Positions 17,345 to 25,623 of a stretch of DNA of 51,509 nucleotides are shown in pieces (position 1 is the stretch's first letter; each line of letters starts with the position of its first letter). This stretch comes from Gemmatimonadaceae bacterium (GTDB lineage: Bacteria; Gemmatimonadota; Gemmatimonadetes; Gemmatimonadales; Gemmatimonadaceae). The notes beneath the pieces are model-generated. The model saw only the letters and a program-made list of their open reading frames with translations, ran no database searches and was not told where the DNA came from. The stretch lies in contig JAIETI010000001.1 of assembly GCA_019745365.1 (NCBI GenBank), positions 1 through 51,509 on the forward strand, written 5' to 3'. A program made the position numbers and the translations under genes.

Positions 17345-17816
17345 GCGGGACCTCCGCGGCGGCCTGCTCGAGGAGGAGCCGTTCGCGGCTCGTGAGGAGG
17401 GCGTGGGTATCGAGCACGACGATCACCTGTTCGTTCCGTGAGAAGGTGCCCTGGAGATACGCACCCGCGAGCCCCTTGAAGAGCTCCGGGGGCGCCGAGA
17501 TGTCGGCCGCCGTGAGCGTCGCGACTTCGAGTACTTCGTCGACCACGGCGCCCACGCGTGCACCGCCGATATCGACGACGAGGACCCGCGCGAGTGGACG
17601 CGTCGCCGATGCCAGCTCGAACCGCGCCCGCAGGTCGATCACGGGGAGGACGTGTCCTACGTAGTCGATCACTCCCGCCATCCAGGGCGGGAGATCGGGG
17701 ATCGGGCGCGGGGGCGAACAGCGCAGCACCCGCTCGACCACGCGGATCTCCGCCGCGAACAAGTCGTCCCCTACGCGGAACGTCACCATCTGGCGCCGCT
17801 CGTCGGCCTGCGTCAT
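17337..17816 (-). CDS. cheW: CheW coupling protein
   Basis: 159 residues of a single CheW domain: QMVTFRVGDDLFAAEIRVVERVL, then PPWMAGVIDYVGHVLPVIDLR, VLVVDIGGARVGAVVDEVLEV and AYLQGTFSRNEQVIVVLD. CheW links CheA to receptor arrays. The ATG overlaps the stop of the preceding CheW-like gene (ATGA). It is one of three CheW-family genes in this run. Confidence 0.93.
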   Translation of the reverse strand: MTQADERRQMVTFRVGDDLFAAEIRVVERVLRCSPPRPIPDLPPWMAGVIDYVGHVLPVIDLRARFELASATRPLARVLVVDIGGARVGAVVDEVLEVATLTAADISAPPELFKGLAGAYLQGTFSRNEQVIVVLDTHALLTSRERLLLEQAAAEVPHA

Positions 17817-18250
17817 CCCGCCTCCTCCTCCGCGCGCAACACGCGCGCCACCAAGGCATCCGTCTCCACCACACCCGTCACCCGCCCGGCGGTGAGCGTG
17901 ACCGCACGCAACACGCCGACCGGATCCATCCCACCCGGGACCGCCTGCAACGCCTCACCTGCCGGGCGCACCAGCTCGCCCACATCATCCACCCGCACCG
18001 CGACCGTCCGCGCGCCGACGGCGAAGACGAGCGCCGTCCCCGCACCCTCGCCATCGCGCGCGATGCCACAGAGCAGCGCGAGATCATAGAGCGGGACGGT
18101 GCGCTCCCGGTGCACGAACTGTCCGCAGAGTGCCGGTGTCCGTGTCGCGACCGCGTGCACGACCGGGGCGTCCACCGCCGCCTCGACCGAGGCGACGTCG
18201 AACGCGAACCAGTGCGCGCCCACGCGCGTGACGAGGAGTTCACGGTTCAT
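17813..18250 (-). CDS. Divergent CheW-like protein
   Basis: 145 residues. The CheW fold is recognisable from ELLVTRVGAHWFAFDVASVEAAVD, then FVHRERTVPLYDLALLCGI, LVFAVGARTVAVRVDDVGELV and a C-terminal AGRVTGVVETDALV. The usual hydrophobic G-x-I-N-x-R-G strand is altered to CGQFVHRERTV, so receptor or CheA contacts may differ. The ATG start overlaps the cheB stop (ATGA). Confidence 0.82.
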   Translation of the reverse strand: MNRELLVTRVGAHWFAFDVASVEAAVDAPVVHAVATRTPALCGQFVHRERTVPLYDLALLCGIARDGEGAGTALVFAVGARTVAVRVDDVGELVRPAGEALQAVPGGMDPVGVLRAVTLTAGRVTGVVETDALVARVLRAEEEAG

Positions 18251-19317
18251 CGCACCGCCGCCGGTTGCTGCACCCACTGAGCGATCGCCGTCGCGATCTG
18301 CTTAAGCGGCAACTGTGCATCGGCACCCGCGACGCTGAGCGCCACCTGTGGCATCCCGTAGATCGTCGAACTCTCGCGGTCCTGCACGATCGCACCGCCT
18401 CCAGCCGCGCGGAGCAGTCGGAGCCCTTCGGCGCCGTCGCGCCCCATCCCCGTCAGGATCACACCGAGCGCCGACGCGCCCACCGCCGCCACGGAAGCGA
18501 GCAGCGGATCGGCCGCAGGCCGGACCCCCCACACCGTCGGTCCCGCATCGAGGACGACCGACGGCTGCCCGGCGACCGCGTTGACGAGCAGGTGCCGTCC
18601 TCCCGGCGCGAGCACGACTTCCCCGTGCCGCAGCGGCGCCCCGTCGCGCGCTTCGCTCACCGAGAGCGCGCTCATCGCGTCGAGCCGACTCGCGAGACCC
18701 GCCGTGAACCCCGTCGGCATGTGCTGTACCACGAGGACCGCCGCGTCGAGCTCGGCGGGGAGCTGCGGGATCACCTCCGCGAGCGCACGCGGGCCCCCGG
18801 TGCTCGCCGCGATCACGACCACCCGCGTTGCGGCCGCCGCACGGGGCGCGACGCGCGCGGGGCCCGCGACCCGCGGGCGCGCCAGCACGGGTACGCCGCG
18901 CACGTTCATCTCGCACGCCGCGAGGAGTGCCGCGTGCAAGCGGTCGCGCACCGCGTGCACCTCCTTCAGCGCACCGCCGCTCGGCTTCCGCACGAAATCC
19001 ACTGCGCCGAGCTCCAGGGCGCGCAGTGTGAGATCCACGTCCCCGCGATCGCTCGCCGCGCTGAGCATGACCACGGGGCGCGGCGTCTCGCTCATGATGT
19101 AGCCGAGCGCAGCGAGGCCGTCGAGTTCGGGCATCTCGATGTCCATCGTCACGATCGCGGGATCGAGCGCGTGGACCTTCTCGAGCGCGTCGTGCCCGGT
19201 GCGCGCCGTGCCGACCACGGTGAACTCCGGGAAGGCACCGATGAGGTCGGAGATCATCGCGCGCATGAAGGCGCTGTCGTCCACGACGAGCACGGACCGC
19301 CGCGACTCAGAGGACAC
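18247..19317 (-). CDS. cheB: CheB, protein-glutamate methylesterase/deamidase
   Basis: 356 residues. Receiver domain with VLVVDDSAF and phosphoacceptor D59 (VTMDIEMPELDG), a linker at about 135-165, then the methylesterase domain with S172 (IAASTGGPRAL), H199 (VQHMPTGFT) and D294 (GMGRDGAEG), a complete catalytic triad. It demethylates chemoreceptors after phosphorylation by CheA. GTG start at 19315-19317, overlapping cheD by 11 nt. Confidence 0.96.
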   Translation of the reverse strand: MSSESRRSVLVVDDSAFMRAMISDLIGAFPEFTVVGTARTGHDALEKVHALDPAIVTMDIEMPELDGLAALGYIMSETPRPVVMLSAASDRGDVDLTLRALELGAVDFVRKPSGGALKEVHAVRDRLHAALLAACEMNVRGVPVLARPRVAGPARVAPRAAAATRVVVIAASTGGPRALAEVIPQLPAELDAAVLVVQHMPTGFTAGLASRLDAMSALSVSEARDGAPLRHGEVVLAPGGRHLLVNAVAGQPSVVLDAGPTVWGVRPAADPLLASVAAVGASALGVILTGMGRDGAEGLRLLRAAGGGAIVQDRESSTIYGMPQVALSVAGADAQLPLKQIATAIAQWVQQPAAVR

Positions 19318-19789
19318 GCTCGCCCTCCCGGAGACTGCGGACGCGCATCGCACCGGTCGCGACGTCGAAGAACACACTGCGCCCGACCGTGCCGCCGACC
19401 TCCTCGGCCACCAAGGGCACCGCCGACGCCGCGAGCGCCGCGCGTGTCGCCACGATGTTGCGCTCCCCCATCCCCCCCGCCCCACGCGGCGTGAGCACCG
19501 AGGAGAACAGACTCGCGCCGCCTGCGATCTTGGCGGTGAACGGTCCCTGCGCGCCGGCCGCACGCATCTGCGCCAACAGGTGCGGGACGGCGGTCGCCGG
19601 CGTCTTCGCCGGGTCGTCCCCGGCACGCGTCATCGCGGGATCAGGGAGGAGGATGTGCGCGAGTCCACCGACGCGCGCGCGGGCGTCGTGCACCGCGATC
19701 GCGATGCAGGAGCCGAGCCCGAAGGTCACGAGTCGCCCCTCGCCCTGCCGGACCGCGGCGTGCGCGATGCGCACCGTCACGTCGCTCAC
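19307..19789 (-). CDS. cheD: CheD, receptor glutamine deamidase
   Basis: 160 residues. The catalytic Cys28 is in TFGLGSCIAIAV and His45 is in GGLAHILLPD. KIAGGASLF and ERNIVATRAAL complete the family pattern. CheD deamidates receptor glutamines and, in Bacillus and Thermotoga, binds CheC; a CheC homologue lies in the same run at about 30.2-30.8 kb. GTG start coupled to cheR (GTGA). Confidence 0.95.
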   Translation of the reverse strand: MSDVTVRIAHAAVRQGEGRLVTFGLGSCIAIAVHDARARVGGLAHILLPDPAMTRAGDDPAKTPATAVPHLLAQMRAAGAQGPFTAKIAGGASLFSSVLTPRGAGGMGERNIVATRAALAASAVPLVAEEVGGTVGRSVFFDVATGAMRVRSLREGERVL

Positions 19790-20595
19790 GGTCGGCGGAA
19801 GACGCGTTGCCGCGCGTCCACCGTGTCGAAGAGTGTGCGGGTCGGCCCGAGGAGCGTCTCGACCTTCCCGAGGACGAGGTACCCCCTGGGGGCGAGCGCG
19901 TCGTGGAAGCGCTGCATGAGCGCGTCCTGCGTGGGCTTGTCGAAGTAGATGATCACGTTGCGGCAGAGCACCAACTGCATCGGCCCCGCGGGGAGCGGAT
20001 CGAGCAGCAGATCGCGTCGCTCAAAGCGCACGAGGGCGCGGAGCGCGTCGCTGGCTCGGTGTGGCGCGTCGGCGCTGAAGTAGCGCGACCGCATCGCCGC
20101 CGGCGTCTCGCTGAACGCGGCGGGCGCATACGCCCCCGCCTCCGCTCGGGCGAGGCTCCCGCGGTCGATATCGCTCCCGAGGATGGTGACGCGGTCGGCC
20201 GCGCGTGCGCCAAGCGCGGATGCGTGCGCGTCGAAGAGCGCCGCGAGCGTGTACGCTTCTTCGCCCGAGGAGCTCCCGGCACTCCACACGCGGATCGGCC
20301 CTGGCGCCCGCCAGAGTGTCGGGATCACCTCGGCCGCGAGGAAGGCGAATACGTCGGGATTCCGGAAGAGCTTCGTGACGTTGATCGTCAACGCATCGAG
20401 CAGCTTGTCGTACTCCGCGGGATCGTGGTCGAGCAGGCGCGCGTACGCATCGAAGTCCGCCGCACCGCGCGCGCGCATCCGCACCGCGATACGGCGCCGG
20501 AGGCAGCTGTCCTTGTAGCCGCCGCAACCGAAACCGCGATCGCGCGTGATCTTCGCCGTGAGCGCGGTGAACCCCGCGTCGTCCGTCGCGGTCAT
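19786..20595 (-). CDS. cheR: CheR, chemoreceptor methyltransferase
   Basis: 269 residues from the ATG that overlaps the preceding stop (TGATG); a GTG one codon earlier is an equal alternative. An N-terminal helical domain is followed by the SAM fold: RVWSAGSSSGEEAYTLA, ILGSDIDRGSLARA and LVLCRNVIIYFDKPTQ. It methylates receptor glutamates, opposing CheB. Confidence 0.95.
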   Translation of the reverse strand: MTATDDAGFTALTAKITRDRGFGCGGYKDSCLRRRIAVRMRARGAADFDAYARLLDHDPAEYDKLLDALTINVTKLFRNPDVFAFLAAEVIPTLWRAPGPIRVWSAGSSSGEEAYTLAALFDAHASALGARAADRVTILGSDIDRGSLARAEAGAYAPAAFSETPAAMRSRYFSADAPHRASDALRALVRFERRDLLLDPLPAGPMQLVLCRNVIIYFDKPTQDALMQRFHDALAPRGYLVLGKVETLLGPTRTLFDTVDARQRVFRRP

Positions 20596-22217
20596 CACCC
20601 GCCGCGTCCGCGCAACGCGTCGAGGTTCGTCCGCACGATCTCATTGCCCGGATCGAGCTCAAGCGCGCGCTCCCAGCAACGCAGCGCCTCGTCCCGCTCA
20701 CCGCGTTTGAGACGGATGTTGCCAAGCCGAAGATACACGTCCGGGCCGAGCGCGTCGTTGAACTTGATCGCGCGGCCATACGCCTCCAGCGCCTCATCGA
20801 ACCGGCCGCTGCGATAGAGCGCGTCGCCGGCGTTCTTGTGCAGCGGCGCGAGCCCCGGTTCCTCCTGGATCCCCGCCTCGGCACGTGCGAGCGCCTCCGC
20901 GTACTTCCCCTTCCGCTCGAGCACCACCGCGAGGTTGTTGTGGAGCGGCGCAGCGTGGGGATGGAGCTCGACCCCCTCGGTGAGGAGCGCGAGCGCCTTG
21001 TCGAGCTGTCCGTTCAGCGCGGCGGTGAGGGCGGCGTAATGGAACCAGACCGCGCTCGGCGGCCGCTTGCCGAAGAGCGGGCGCGCGGCCATGAAGGCCG
21101 CATCGGCCTCGATCAACTCGCCCGCCTGCAGCGCGAGCACCCCGACGGTCGTCTGCACGCGCGGATCACTCTCACCCCCACGCCGACGTGCCTCGTCGAG
21201 CACGCGCTGCGCTTCCGCGGGCCGCGCGAGCCGTTCAAGGGCGAAGGCGAGGTTGTGATGCACGGCGAAGGGTGCCGTGCGCGACTCGGTCGCCGTGCGG
21301 AAATCACCCTCGGCGAGCTCCCAGCGCCCCTGGCGTGCGTACACGAGCCCGAGCACCGATCGCGCGTGCGCGTCGTCCGCGCGCAGATCGAGCACACGCT
21401 TGAACTCACGCGACGCCTCGTCGAGCATCCCGGTCTTGAAGAACGCGATGCCCAAGTTGCGATGCTCGTCGACCCGCGCGTCTGGCGCGACCTCGGCGAC
21501 GGTCTTGGTCTTCCCCACGCGATGCAGGAAGCCGGCCGTCGCGAGCCCGTACAGCGCCTTCCCGACATCGAACTCCACCATCCCCGTCTCGTCGATCAGC
21601 GCCTGCACATCACGGCGCCCGTCGAGGAGGGTGATGATCGTCTCCTGTTCCGTCGTCAGCGCCACGCCGCTCTGCCGCAGCCGCGCCTGGTCGACCTCGA
21701 ACACCAGATCGAAACTCGGGATCTTCTTCTCGATCAGACTCCACTCGTCCACGCGGCGCGCGCCTTCGAGCAGGAGCGACTCGGGATTGATCGCGACGAG
21801 GTAGTCCTGCTCCTCGGGGCGGATATCCGCCTCGAAGTTGAAGGTCCCCTGCGTCCAGGTGAAGAGGAAGTACACCGCCTCTTCGATCTGCGAGCGGATC
21901 TGCGTGTGCAGATCGTCGCGCGAGAGCATCCCCTCGCCCACGAGGATCTCACCGAGTCGCGTGTCGCGCTTGCGCGACTGGATCGCGATCGCGAGATCGA
22001 GCTGCTCCTGCGTGAGGACGCCGCTCTTCACGAGGATGTCGCCGATCCGGTCGCGTCGGTTCACGATCGACGCGTAGCTGATCCGTCCCTTATCGAAGTA
22101 GATCGAACCGAAGTTGGAGCGATGCGTGACGGAGAGACAACCGGTCTTCTTCCCCATCGCCAGGAGCTGCAGGACGTCGGGGAGACTCGCTTCCTTGAGA
22201 GAGCCGCGGATCGCCAT
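20595..22217 (-). CDS. DUF4388 (PATAN-like) plus TPR protein
   Basis: 540 residues. Residues 1-100 are a DUF4388/PATAN module: GSLKEASLPDVLQLLAMGKKTG, GSIYFDKGRISYA. A second segment at 65-250 holds GDILVKSG, RLGEILVGEG and TQGTFNFE, and residues 250-535 are TPRs (for example NNLAVVLERKGKYAEALARA). DUF4388 proteins are common partners of MglA/Che-type signalling in Deltaproteobacteria and Gemmatimonadota. It has a paralogue at 26.5-27.5 kb in this run. It directly abuts the stop of the tandem DnaA-like gene. Confidence 0.85.
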   Translation of the reverse strand: MAIRGSLKEASLPDVLQLLAMGKKTGCLSVTHRSNFGSIYFDKGRISYASIVNRRDRIGDILVKSGVLTQEQLDLAIAIQSRKRDTRLGEILVGEGMLSRDDLHTQIRSQIEEAVYFLFTWTQGTFNFEADIRPEEQDYLVAINPESLLLEGARRVDEWSLIEKKIPSFDLVFEVDQARLRQSGVALTTEQETIITLLDGRRDVQALIDETGMVEFDVGKALYGLATAGFLHRVGKTKTVAEVAPDARVDEHRNLGIAFFKTGMLDEASREFKRVLDLRADDAHARSVLGLVYARQGRWELAEGDFRTATESRTAPFAVHHNLAFALERLARPAEAQRVLDEARRRGGESDPRVQTTVGVLALQAGELIEADAAFMAARPLFGKRPPSAVWFHYAALTAALNGQLDKALALLTEGVELHPHAAPLHNNLAVVLERKGKYAEALARAEAGIQEEPGLAPLHKNAGDALYRSGRFDEALEAYGRAIKFNDALGPDVYLRLGNIRLKRGERDEALRCWERALELDPGNEIVRTNLDALRGRGG

Positions 22218-24152
22218 CTAGCGCAGCTCCTCGATGAGACGCGCACTCGCGTCGGGCCAATCCCAGATCACCTTCTCGCGGTCGAGGAAGACCGCAACAT
22301 CGCCGATCCCCTGACTCGAACGACGCACCGGCGCGCGCTCATCGAGCGCGGTGAGCCCAAGCTCCGCGCGCGCGAGCGTGGCATTCAGCGGCTCGCCCGC
22401 GGCATCGGCCGCGGCGCCCAAACGGTGCACGAGCCCCGCGATCTCCCGCACGCTGTGGATCGGATGCTCCCCGAGCGCGCGCAGCAACGACGGGTCGGTG
22501 GGGCGCCCCGCCGCGAGCAGATAGCGCGCGAACAGGCGCTCCCGGAGCTCGCGATCGGGCGACTGGATCGGCGTGGAGAGTCCGCCCTCGAACCGCGAGC
22601 GCAGCCGCGCTTCGAGCTCCGGGATCTCCGCGGGCGGGCGATCGCTCGTGAGGAGGATCTGTTGCCCCGCCTCGATCATCGCATTGAAGACGAGGAAGAA
22701 CTCCTCCTGCGTGCGCTCCTTCCCCGCCACGAACTGCACATCATCGACGACGAGCACGCCGGCCGAGCGATAGCGCGTGCGCCACCGTTCGACCGTGCCC
22801 CCTTGGATCGCCGCGATCAACTCGTCGATCAGCTGCTGCGCGTGCACGCAGGCCACGACCGTCGCACCGCCACTCTGCGCCGCGATCGCATTCCCGATCG
22901 CGTGCACCAAGTGCGTCTTCCCCACCCCGCTCGGTCCGTACACCAGCAACGGGTTGTACTTCCGCCCGGGCTCCGAGATCACCGCATCCGCCGCGTGCAC
23001 CGCAAGCTGATTCGATGACCCGACCTCGAACCCCTCTCGCTGGAACGACGGGCTCGGGCCGCCCGGTGGCGTGGTCCCTTGGAGCGCCTGCTCCACGAGA
23101 TCCTCGGCCTCCGCCATCCGTTCCGGATCGCGGAACACCGCATGACCACCGAGCGCGGGATCGACGGCGGCGGCCTGTGTCGCCAGCCCGCGCAGATGCT
23201 CGACGGCCGCGGCGAAGGTCGCCATGAGCCCGCTCACGTCAGGTTCGCGCGGCAACTCCAGCGCGCGTTCCAACACCGCCGTGCGGTACCCCTCCCCCGC
23301 CCAGTACGCGATCGACTCCTGCAGTCGCACCTGCCAGCGCTCCATCTGCTGCTGCACGACCGTCTGCATCTCGGAGAGGAAGCTCTCGAACTCGGTCCCG
23401 CTCGCACGCGCCTCGGTGCGATGCATCGGCGCGGACGGCGTGGAATGCGTGCCGAGAATGCGGGGCACATCGATCGCCTGCGCCCGCTCGCCGATGGCGA
23501 TCACGGCTTGCACACGCGTCAACGCGCCCAAGAGCTCGCGCACACTCGGATACGCCACCCGCCCCACTTCTTCCAGCACCCCTGGTTCGAAGCTGAGTCC
23601 GCGCTCAGCCGCGACGACGCGCAGGATCGCGACGCGCGTCTCGAAGTCGGGTGGCGCCACGTCCACGACGAGCCCGCCGCCCAGGCGACTCACCAACCGT
23701 TCATCGAGCCCCGCGATCTCGCTCGGCGGCCGGTCGGAGGTCATCACGAGCTGATTGCCACGCTCCATGAGACTCGTCGCAAGCCGGAGCAACTCGGCCT
23801 GCGCCTCGCGCTGCCCGGCGAGGAACTGCACATCATCGAGAAGGAGCATGTCCACGCGGTCGAAGCGCTGCGCGAGGAGCGCGGTCTCGCCCGTCGAGAT
23901 CGCCATCATCCACCGCGCGCGGAGTTCGTCGAGCGTCAGGTACTCGATCTCGAGATCGGGCTGCAACAGCGACGCGAGTTCCGCCACAGCGCCGAGGAGA
24001 TGCGTCTTGCCGAGCCCGGGCCCGCCGTAGATGTAGAGCGGGTTGTAGGTGGTCGCCGGGGCCTCCGCGACGGCACGCGCCGCCGCGGCCGCCAAGCGGT
24101 TGCCGGCGCCGATGACCAGCGAGTCGAAGCGATGGCGCGGATCGAGCGGCAC
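22218..24152 (-). CDS. Tandem DnaA-like AAA+ ATPase without DNA-binding domain
   Basis: 644 residues with two complete DnaA-type AAA+ modules. Module 1 has Walker A at about 43-50 (GGPGLGKT), Walker B LLLDDVQFLAG, sensor 1 VMTSDRPPSE and an arginine-rich LDERLVSRL. A helical linker (about 245-370) follows. Module 2 has Walker A at about 406-413 (GPSGVGKT), LVVDDVQFVAGKERTQEEFF, LLTSDRPPAEI and LEARLRSRFEGG. DnaA domain IV, with its DnaA-box helix-turn-helix, is absent; the end is a short tail KVIWDWPDASARLIEEL. The GTG at 24150-24152 starts 4 nt after the mglA stop behind GGGGGA; an upstream start overlapping mglA is possible. Its operon context points to signalling or polarity, not replication. 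Confidence 0.88.
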   Translation of the reverse strand: MPLDPRHRFDSLVIGAGNRLAAAAARAVAEAPATTYNPLYIYGGPGLGKTHLLGAVAELASLLQPDLEIEYLTLDELRARWMMAISTGETALLAQRFDRVDMLLLDDVQFLAGQREAQAELLRLATSLMERGNQLVMTSDRPPSEIAGLDERLVSRLGGGLVVDVAPPDFETRVAILRVVAAERGLSFEPGVLEEVGRVAYPSVRELLGALTRVQAVIAIGERAQAIDVPRILGTHSTPSAPMHRTEARASGTEFESFLSEMQTVVQQQMERWQVRLQESIAYWAGEGYRTAVLERALELPREPDVSGLMATFAAAVEHLRGLATQAAAVDPALGGHAVFRDPERMAEAEDLVEQALQGTTPPGGPSPSFQREGFEVGSSNQLAVHAADAVISEPGRKYNPLLVYGPSGVGKTHLVHAIGNAIAAQSGGATVVACVHAQQLIDELIAAIQGGTVERWRTRYRSAGVLVVDDVQFVAGKERTQEEFFLVFNAMIEAGQQILLTSDRPPAEIPELEARLRSRFEGGLSTPIQSPDRELRERLFARYLLAAGRPTDPSLLRALGEHPIHSVREIAGLVHRLGAAADAAGEPLNATLARAELGLTALDERAPVRRSSQGIGDVAVFLDREKVIWDWPDASARLIEELR

Positions 24153-24156
24153 GAGC

Positions 24157-24762
24157 TCAGCGTCCCCCGGCGGTCGTGGGGCTGAGCCGACGGAGCACGA
24201 GCTCACTGATCCCGCGGAGCGTCTCGAACACCCCGGGGCCGTGCAACGCGTCCGCCGAGTAACTCGGCACGCCGCGGAAGTTGAGCTGGTCCTCGAGTTC
24301 GGCCACGGGAAGGATGAGATCGCCTGGGAGATCCTGCTTGTTGTACTGGATCACGAGCGGGACGCCCCGCGCATCGACGCCATGGTCGGCGAGGTTCGCG
24401 TGCAGATCCTGGAAGCTCTCGATGTTCTCCGCCAACTGCCGCGACTGACTGTCGGCAACGAAGACCACGCCATCCGCCCCCTGCAGGACCAGCTTCCGCG
24501 TGGCCTGGTAGTACACCTGCCCCGGCACGGTGTAGAGCTGGAATCGCGTCGTGAACCCCGAGATCGTCCCGAGGTCCAGCGGGAGGAAGTCGAAGAACAG
24601 GGTGCGGTCGGTCTGCGTCGCGAGCGACACCATCTGCCCTTTCCGATCGGAGGGCACCTGGCCGTAGATGTAGTGCAGGTTCGTCGTCTTCCCCGACCGC
24701 CCAGGGCCGTAGTAGACGATCTTGCACGTGATCTCTCGGGTCGCGTAGTTGACGAGGCTCAC
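24157..24762 (-). CDS. mglA: MglA-type polarity GTPase
   Basis: 201 residues. P-loop G19-PGRSGKT, switch II TVPGQ (T78, in place of the Asp of other small GTPases, an MglA hallmark), VFVADSQ, and NKQD at 141-144. MglA is the Ras-like switch that sets cell polarity and directs gliding or type IV pili in Myxococcus, with roadblock MglB as its GAP. GTG start at 24760-24762. Roadblock genes lie immediately upstream and the tandem DnaA-like gene follows. Che genes in the same run suggest chemosensory input to polarity, as in Frz-MglA. Confidence 0.94.
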   Translation of the reverse strand: MSLVNYATREITCKIVYYGPGRSGKTTNLHYIYGQVPSDRKGQMVSLATQTDRTLFFDFLPLDLGTISGFTTRFQLYTVPGQVYYQATRKLVLQGADGVVFVADSQSRQLAENIESFQDLHANLADHGVDARGVPLVIQYNKQDLPGDLILPVAELEDQLNFRGVPSYSADALHGPGVFETLRGISELVLRRLSPTTAGGR

Positions 24763-24805
24763 GGCACGCGGGGGTGGACGGTGGACCGACGGCAGGCGTG
24801 TCGCA

Positions 24806-25276
24806 TCAGGCGCGCCCGAACATCACAGCAAGGTTCTTGTTGAGTTCCTTCTCGAAATCCGCCGCGATCGCGGGCGCATTGTGCGCGATCGGTGGCGCCA
24901 TCTCGCCGACCCGCGCACGGAACTCCTCGTGATACAGTTGGAGCAGCCCGAGCGAACTCTCCCAGTCGAACACGGCCAACAGCAGGAGCCGCCCACCCGG
25001 CGCGGGCACCTCGGCCAAGAAAATCTGTCGCTCGCGTCCCGCATAGTGCAAAGAGGGGAACGCCTTCCCTTCCACGAGCATCCCCAACGCCCGCGACGAC
25101 GCATCGATCGCTGCTGCCAGCGCGCAGGCGGTCATCACGTCCACACTGCGCGCGAAGCCATACTGACCGAGCACCTGTCCGCTCGGGTGCAGGAGCACGG
25201 CGTAGTGCACGCGGGCATCATCCACGAACTGCTTCAGGGGCGCCTCGACCCACGACGCGGCGACCGACATCCTCAT
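24806..25276 (-). CDS. Roadblock/LC7 protein, probable MglB
   Basis: 156 residues with a single roadblock/LC7 fold: WVEAPLKQFVDDARVHYAVLLHPSGQVLGQ, MTACALAAAIDASSRALG and RQIFLAEVPAPGGRLLLLAVFD. Its position 43 nt before mglA matches mglB in known systems, where it acts as the MglA GAP. Start ATG overlaps the preceding roadblock gene stop (ATGA). Assignment as MglB is by family and context; symbol withheld because a second roadblock gene is a rival. Confidence 0.82.
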   Translation of the reverse strand: MRMSVAASWVEAPLKQFVDDARVHYAVLLHPSGQVLGQYGFARSVDVMTACALAAAIDASSRALGMLVEGKAFPSLHYAGRERQIFLAEVPAPGGRLLLLAVFDWESSLGLLQLYHEEFRARVGEMAPPIAHNAPAIAADFEKELNKNLAVMFGRA

Positions 25277-25623
25277 GGGAGTCGCTCCACCGCTTTGAGG
25301 AGCTCCACGCGCAACAACCCGACATTGATCCGGGCTTCCGCGACGACGATGAACACCAGTTCGTTCTTCCCCGCCGCCAACACGCGCCCATCCACGGCAT
25401 CGAGCTCGAAGTATCCCGTGCGGCCGAGCCCCGCGGCCTCGGCGGAGCGCCGCGCCTTGCGGTAGAGCGACGCGGTCAGCGCGGCGAAGGCCGCGCCATT
25501 CACGCCGACCTGCAACACCGAGTCCACCACGAGCCCGTCATCCTCGCCCACGAGCAGCACGCCGGTGACCCCGCGGTGCCGGATGATCGACTGCAGCAGC
25601 GGCGCAAAGGGCGTCGTCGCCAT
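25273..25623 (-). CDS. Roadblock/LC7-domain protein
   Basis: 116 residues, one roadblock domain: PFAPLLQSIIRHRGVTGVLLVGEDDGLVVDS, FAALTASLYRKARRSAEA and GYFELDAVDGRVLAAG. Start ATG at 25621-25623 overlaps the upstream stop by 1 nt. Roadblock proteins dimerise and regulate small GTPases. Together with the neighbour it could form an MglB-type heterodimer, or modulate it. Confidence 0.83.
   Translation of the reverse strand: MATTPFAPLLQSIIRHRGVTGVLLVGEDDGLVVDSVLQVGVNGAAFAALTASLYRKARRSAEAAGLGRTGYFELDAVDGRVLAAGKNELVFIVVAEARINVGLLRVELLKAVERLP

Noticed and set aside
20838-23018. 726-codon plus-strand open frame
   Set aside because: Runs antisense across the DUF4388 and DnaA-like genes with Arg/Glu-rich low-complexity sequence, an artefact of GC-rich codon use.
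22218-24152. DnaA replication initiator and nearby oriC
   Set aside because: No DnaA domain IV, and no dnaN or cluster of DnaA boxes was seen. Che/MglA context argues otherwise.
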